Shown here piece after piece: positions 61,879 through 64,000 of a stretch of 64,000 bases of DNA; the first letter of the stretch is position 1; each line of letters opens with the position of its first letter. The translations under genes were made by a program, and so were the position numbers. The notes below the pieces were generated by a model, which did not search any database, had not been told where the DNA came from, and was given only the letters and a program-made list of their open reading frames with translations. Source of the stretch: Leisingera sp. SS27 (GTDB lineage: Bacteria; Pseudomonadota; Alphaproteobacteria; Rhodobacterales; Rhodobacteraceae); assembly GCF_028368855.1 (NCBI RefSeq), contig NZ_JAQNCY010000001.1, positions 496,001 through 560,000 of the forward strand, written 5' to 3'.

Positions 61879-62796
61879 ATGCAGGCACCGGACGACTTCA
61901 ACCCGCAACCCGGACTGGCAGAAGAACTGGAGCCAGGCCTGCGCCGCATTCTGGCGCCGAACCCCTCCCCCATGACCTACCGCGGCACCAACACCTATGT
62001 GCTGGGTACCGGCGGGCTTGCGGTGATCGACCCGGGGCCGGCGTCTGACTCGCATCTGGCGGTAATCCTTGCCGCAGTGCAGCCGGGTCAGAAGATCACC
62101 CATATCATTGTCACCCACAGCCACCTGGACCATTCACCACTGGCCCGGGGCCTAAGCCACGCCACCGGTGCACCGGTCTATGCCTTTGGCGGCTCTCAGG
62201 CTGGACGGAGCGATATCATGACACGCCTGGCAGCAAACGGGCTGGCCGGCGGTGGAGAGGGAATCGACAAGGAGTTCACCCCGGATGTCCCAGTGGAGGA
62301 TGGCGAAGTCATCAGCGGAGACGGCTGGGACCTGGAAGTGATCCACACCCCCGGCCACCTGGGCAACCACATCGCGCTGGCGTGGAAAGATGCCTGCTTT
62401 ACCGCCGACCACATTATGGGCTGGGCCAGTTCCCTGGTGTCGCCGCCGGATGGCGACCTGACCGACTTCATGGCCTCCTGCCGCCGCCTGCAACAGCGCA
62501 ACTGGCGGGTTTTTCACGCAGGCCACGGCGCGCCGGTTTCCGACCCGGCTGCACGGCTTGACTGGCTGATTGCCCACAGGAAGTCACGCGAAACAGCAAT
62601 TCTAGGAGCCTTGGCACAGTCCCCGGCGACAGCCCGTGAACTGGCAGAGAAAATCTATACCGAAACCCCGCCTGCCCTGCTGAATGCTGCGGAACGCAAT
62701 GTCTTTGCCCATCTTGTGGACCTTACAGGCCGCGGCATGGCGTCTCCTCAGAACGTTCTGTCAGCGTCCTCGGTATTCGAACTTTCGGGAAACTGA
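61879..62796 (+). CDS. Metallo-beta-lactamase fold hydrolase, LACTB2-like
   Basis: Cytoplasmic MBL protein of 305 residues. The metal motif is THSHLDHSPLARGL, with further ligands in IHTPGHLGNHIALA and CFTADHIMGW. The C-terminal winged helix (SRETAILGALAQSPATAREL) is typical of the LACTB2/BLACT_WH group, some of which are RNases or thioesterases. Divergent from the kinase gene with a 73-base gap. Substrate unknown. Confidence 0.88.
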   Translation: MQAPDDFNPQPGLAEELEPGLRRILAPNPSPMTYRGTNTYVLGTGGLAVIDPGPASDSHLAVILAAVQPGQKITHIIVTHSHLDHSPLARGLSHATGAPVYAFGGSQAGRSDIMTRLAANGLAGGGEGIDKEFTPDVPVEDGEVISGDGWDLEVIHTPGHLGNHIALAWKDACFTADHIMGWASSLVSPPDGDLTDFMASCRRLQQRNWRVFHAGHGAPVSDPAARLDWLIAHRKSRETAILGALAQSPATARELAEKIYTETPPALLNAAERNVFAHLVDLTGRGMASPQNVLSASSVFELSGN

Positions 62797-62824
62797 ATTT
62801 TTTCAAAAAAGTGCACGCCGCCCT

Positions 62825-62853
62825 CTGGACGCCTCATTCCGGGAACGCTATAC
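62825..62853 (+). promoter_or_regulatory. Promoter of the first tRNA-Asn gene
   Basis: -35 CTGGAC (62825-62830) and -10 CTATAC (62848-62853) with exact 17-base spacing. The same boxes and spacing precede the second tRNA-Asn copy. A T6-C-A6 stretch at 62798-62810 may act as an UP element. Confidence 0.75.
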
Positions 62854-62865
62854 GGCACGAACCGT

Positions 62866-62940
62866 TCCGGCGTAGCTCAGCGGTAGAGCAGTTGACTGTT
62901 AATCAATTGGTCGTAGGTTCGATCCCTACCGCCGGAGCCA
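62866..62940 (+). tRNA. tRNA-Asn(GTT), copy 1
   Basis: A 75-nt cloverleaf from TCCGGCG to encoded GCCA: D-arm GCTCAGCGGTAGAGC, anticodon arm TTGACTGTTAATCAA with GTT, T-arm GTAGGTTCGATCCCTAC. Identical to the copy at 63920. Confidence 0.97.
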
Positions 62941-62942
62941 TG

Positions 62943-62979
62943 AAAAGCCCTCAAGCCTCAACCGCTTGAGGGCTTTTTT
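62943..62979 (+). terminator. Terminator of tRNA-Asn
   Basis: Fourteen-base stem AAAAGCCCTCAAGC / GCTTGAGGGCTTTT with a seven-base loop, followed by Ts, two bases after the tRNA CCA. Confidence 0.95.
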
Positions 62980-63036
62980 GCATTTGCAGCCTGCCAGAGC
63001 CGCCGTCCCTGCAGCTACGCGCTTTCCAAGCCCCTT

Positions 63037-63056
63037 ATGTCTATATATATAGGCAT
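63037..63056. promoter_or_regulatory. Palindromic operator candidate of the downstream GntR gene
   Basis: Near-perfect 20-bp palindrome ATGTCTATATATATAGGCAT with a perfect 12-bp core CTATATATATAG; only one base pair breaks the symmetry. It ends 23 bases before the GntR start, where an autoregulatory site or -10 region would be. GTCTATA-type half sites are typical of HutC-subfamily GntR regulators. Confidence 0.6.
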
Positions 63057-63079
63057 TAAGAAATTTTATTGGAGGCAGC

Positions 63080-63784
63080 ATGGCCGCACCACGGGCAAAC
63101 ATGAGCTACCGCGATATCAAACAGGTGGTACTGGACCGCATCCACAACAAGATCTGGGCTCCGGACAGCCTGCTGCCCAGTGAAACCGATCTCGCCGAGG
63201 AGTTTTCGAGCACCCGCACGACCGTCAACCGGGCGCTGCGGGAACTGGCCGAGGAAGGCTATCTCGAGCGCAAGCGTAAGGCTGGCACCAGGGTTCTGAA
63301 CTCACCGGTTAGAAAGGCTCAGTTTGCAATTCCGCTGGTCCGTGATGAGATCACGGAGAACGGATCCGAGTACCGATACGCGCTTGTAGAGCGCACCGTC
63401 CTGCCGGCTCCGGCATGGCTCTGTGCCAGAATGGACATCCCGCAGGGCCTGGATGTGCTGCACCTCAGATGCATGCACTATGCCGGCAGCGCGCCGTTTC
63501 AGTATGAGGTGCGCTGGATCGTTCCGGACAGCGTACCTGATGTTCTGGAGGCGGATTTCTCCTGCTCTGGTCCCAACGACTGGCTGGTGCAGAAGGTGCC
63601 CTTCACCAATCTGGAGTTGAGCTTCCTGGCGACCAAGGCCGACCAGAGTGTTGCCGAGTTTCTGGGCGCACAGGCGGGTGACCCGATCTTTACCGCTGAG
63701 CGCATCACTTGGCTGCGGGGCCAGCCCGTGACGCTGGCAAAACTGTTTTTCGCACCGGGCTACAGGATGACGGCCAACCTGTAG
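63080..63784 (+). CDS. GntR-family regulator, HutC/UTRA subfamily
   Basis: Regulator of 234 residues: a winged helix (LLPSETDLAEEFSSTRTTVN, RALRELAEEGYLERKRKAGT) and a C-terminal UTRA ligand domain (about 80-234, with FQYEVRWIVPDSVPDVLEAD and LGAQAGDPIFTAERITWLRG). HutC proteins of this subfamily control histidine use through urocanate; no hut genes are visible, so the target is unknown. It is flanked by two identical tRNA-Asn genes and preceded by an operator candidate. GGAGG lies six bases before the ATG. Confidence 0.88.
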   Translation: MAAPRANMSYRDIKQVVLDRIHNKIWAPDSLLPSETDLAEEFSSTRTTVNRALRELAEEGYLERKRKAGTRVLNSPVRKAQFAIPLVRDEITENGSEYRYALVERTVLPAPAWLCARMDIPQGLDVLHLRCMHYAGSAPFQYEVRWIVPDSVPDVLEADFSCSGPNDWLVQKVPFTNLELSFLATKADQSVAEFLGAQAGDPIFTAERITWLRGQPVTLAKLFFAPGYRMTANL

Positions 63785-63878
63785 AAGGGGGCAAATCCAC
63801 CTTGCTATCCCTTTCATGCCCGCCTCAAGACCCGCTTATTGTGGAACAAAAAAATTTCCCTCCGCATGAGAATTTCCT

Positions 63879-63907
63879 CTGGACGCAGCAATCCGGAAAT
63901 CCTATAC
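63879..63907 (+). promoter_or_regulatory. Promoter of the second tRNA-Asn gene
   Basis: -35 CTGGAC (63879-63884) and -10 CTATAC (63902-63907), 17-base spacing, the same as for copy 1. An A7 run at 63848-63854 lies upstream. Confidence 0.75.
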
Positions 63908-63919
63908 GACGCCTCATGT

Positions 63920-63994
63920 TCCGGCGTAGCTCAGCGGTAGAGCAGTTGACTGTTAATCAATTGGTCGTAGGTTCGATCCCTACCGCCGGAGCCA
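63920..63994 (+). tRNA. tRNA-Asn(GTT), copy 2
   Basis: Identical in all 75 bases to copy 1, including encoded CCA. The window ends six bases later, so a terminator cannot be seen. Confidence 0.97.
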
Positions 63995-64000
63995 AAGAAT

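Overview
The window is GC-rich chromosomal DNA of a marine alphaproteobacterium of the Rhodobacterales (Roseobacter group; gene content looks most like Leisingera/Phaeobacter/Ruegeria). Evidence: a dmdA-acuI DMSP demethylation operon with a divergent GntR regulator; a phr-cfa-trgA-trgB-cysK order known from Rhodobacter; a permuted two-piece tmRNA with the tag ANDNRAPVALAA; an F1-ATPase zeta-subunit gene; a split B12-dependent methionine synthase; SspB-alpha; and alphaproteobacterial LexA-box architecture. I see no prophage, insertion sequence, CRISPR array or rRNA. Most of it is ordinary, well-packed core genome with a few accessory pieces. All functional names rest on motif recognition by eye, not on database searches. 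Layout: (1) 1-8.5 kb, plus strand: the 3' end of an unknown gene, xerD, a CNNM/CorC-type transporter, a BT1-like membrane transporter, a dimethylglycine/sarcosine dehydrogenase-type FAD-GcvT enzyme, then a palindrome-rich gap and a MobA-like nucleotidyltransferase. (2) 8.5-11.7 kb: a secreted RTX-repeat/Hint protein on the minus strand, a 0.8-kb gap without genes, and tRNA-Ser(GGA). (3) 11.7-21.6 kb: nine minus-strand genes in one run: cysteine desulfurase-like, phr, cfa, trgA, trgB, cysK, mscS-like, alaX-like, pointing to oxidant, light and tellurite stress. (4) 21.8-27.8 kb: a VOC protein, BCCT carrier and UspA, then acuI, dmdA and the divergent GntR regulator with a direct-repeat operator candidate. 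(5) 27.8-34.8 kb: a broken small gene, a four-hairpin cluster, ssrA, rhodanese-ChrB plus ChrA, sspB, and fumC with three small genes; the last is an intact paralogue of the broken one. (6) 34.8-47.3 kb, mostly minus strand: P450 plus membrane hydrolase, ccdA, tusA (plus), rne, dctD/dctB, purQ-purS-purC. (7) 47.6-58.9 kb: ATPase zeta subunit, homocysteine methyltransferase, acylphosphatase, a LexA-boxed radical SAM gene, corrinoid protein plus DUF1638, sufE, a lipoprotein, rnd, purM-purN, an MBL hydrolase and its LysR neighbour. (8) 58.9-64 kb: tRNA-CAU, an unrecognised lysine-rich helical protein with a pore-former-like outline, a histidine kinase, an MBL hydrolase, and two identical tRNA-Asn genes flanking a GntR gene. 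How the genes connect: DmdA passes the DMSP methyl group to tetrahydrofolate, the DMGDH-like enzyme feeds the same C1 pool, and the homocysteine methyltransferase and corrinoid protein are two parts of a methionine synthase that would use it. CysK, SufE, TusA and the desulfurase-like protein handle sulfur. ssrA and sspB are two parts of trans-translation quality control. Strong palindromes with GCG/CGC loops recur at gene ends and look like a lineage-specific extragenic repeat family.
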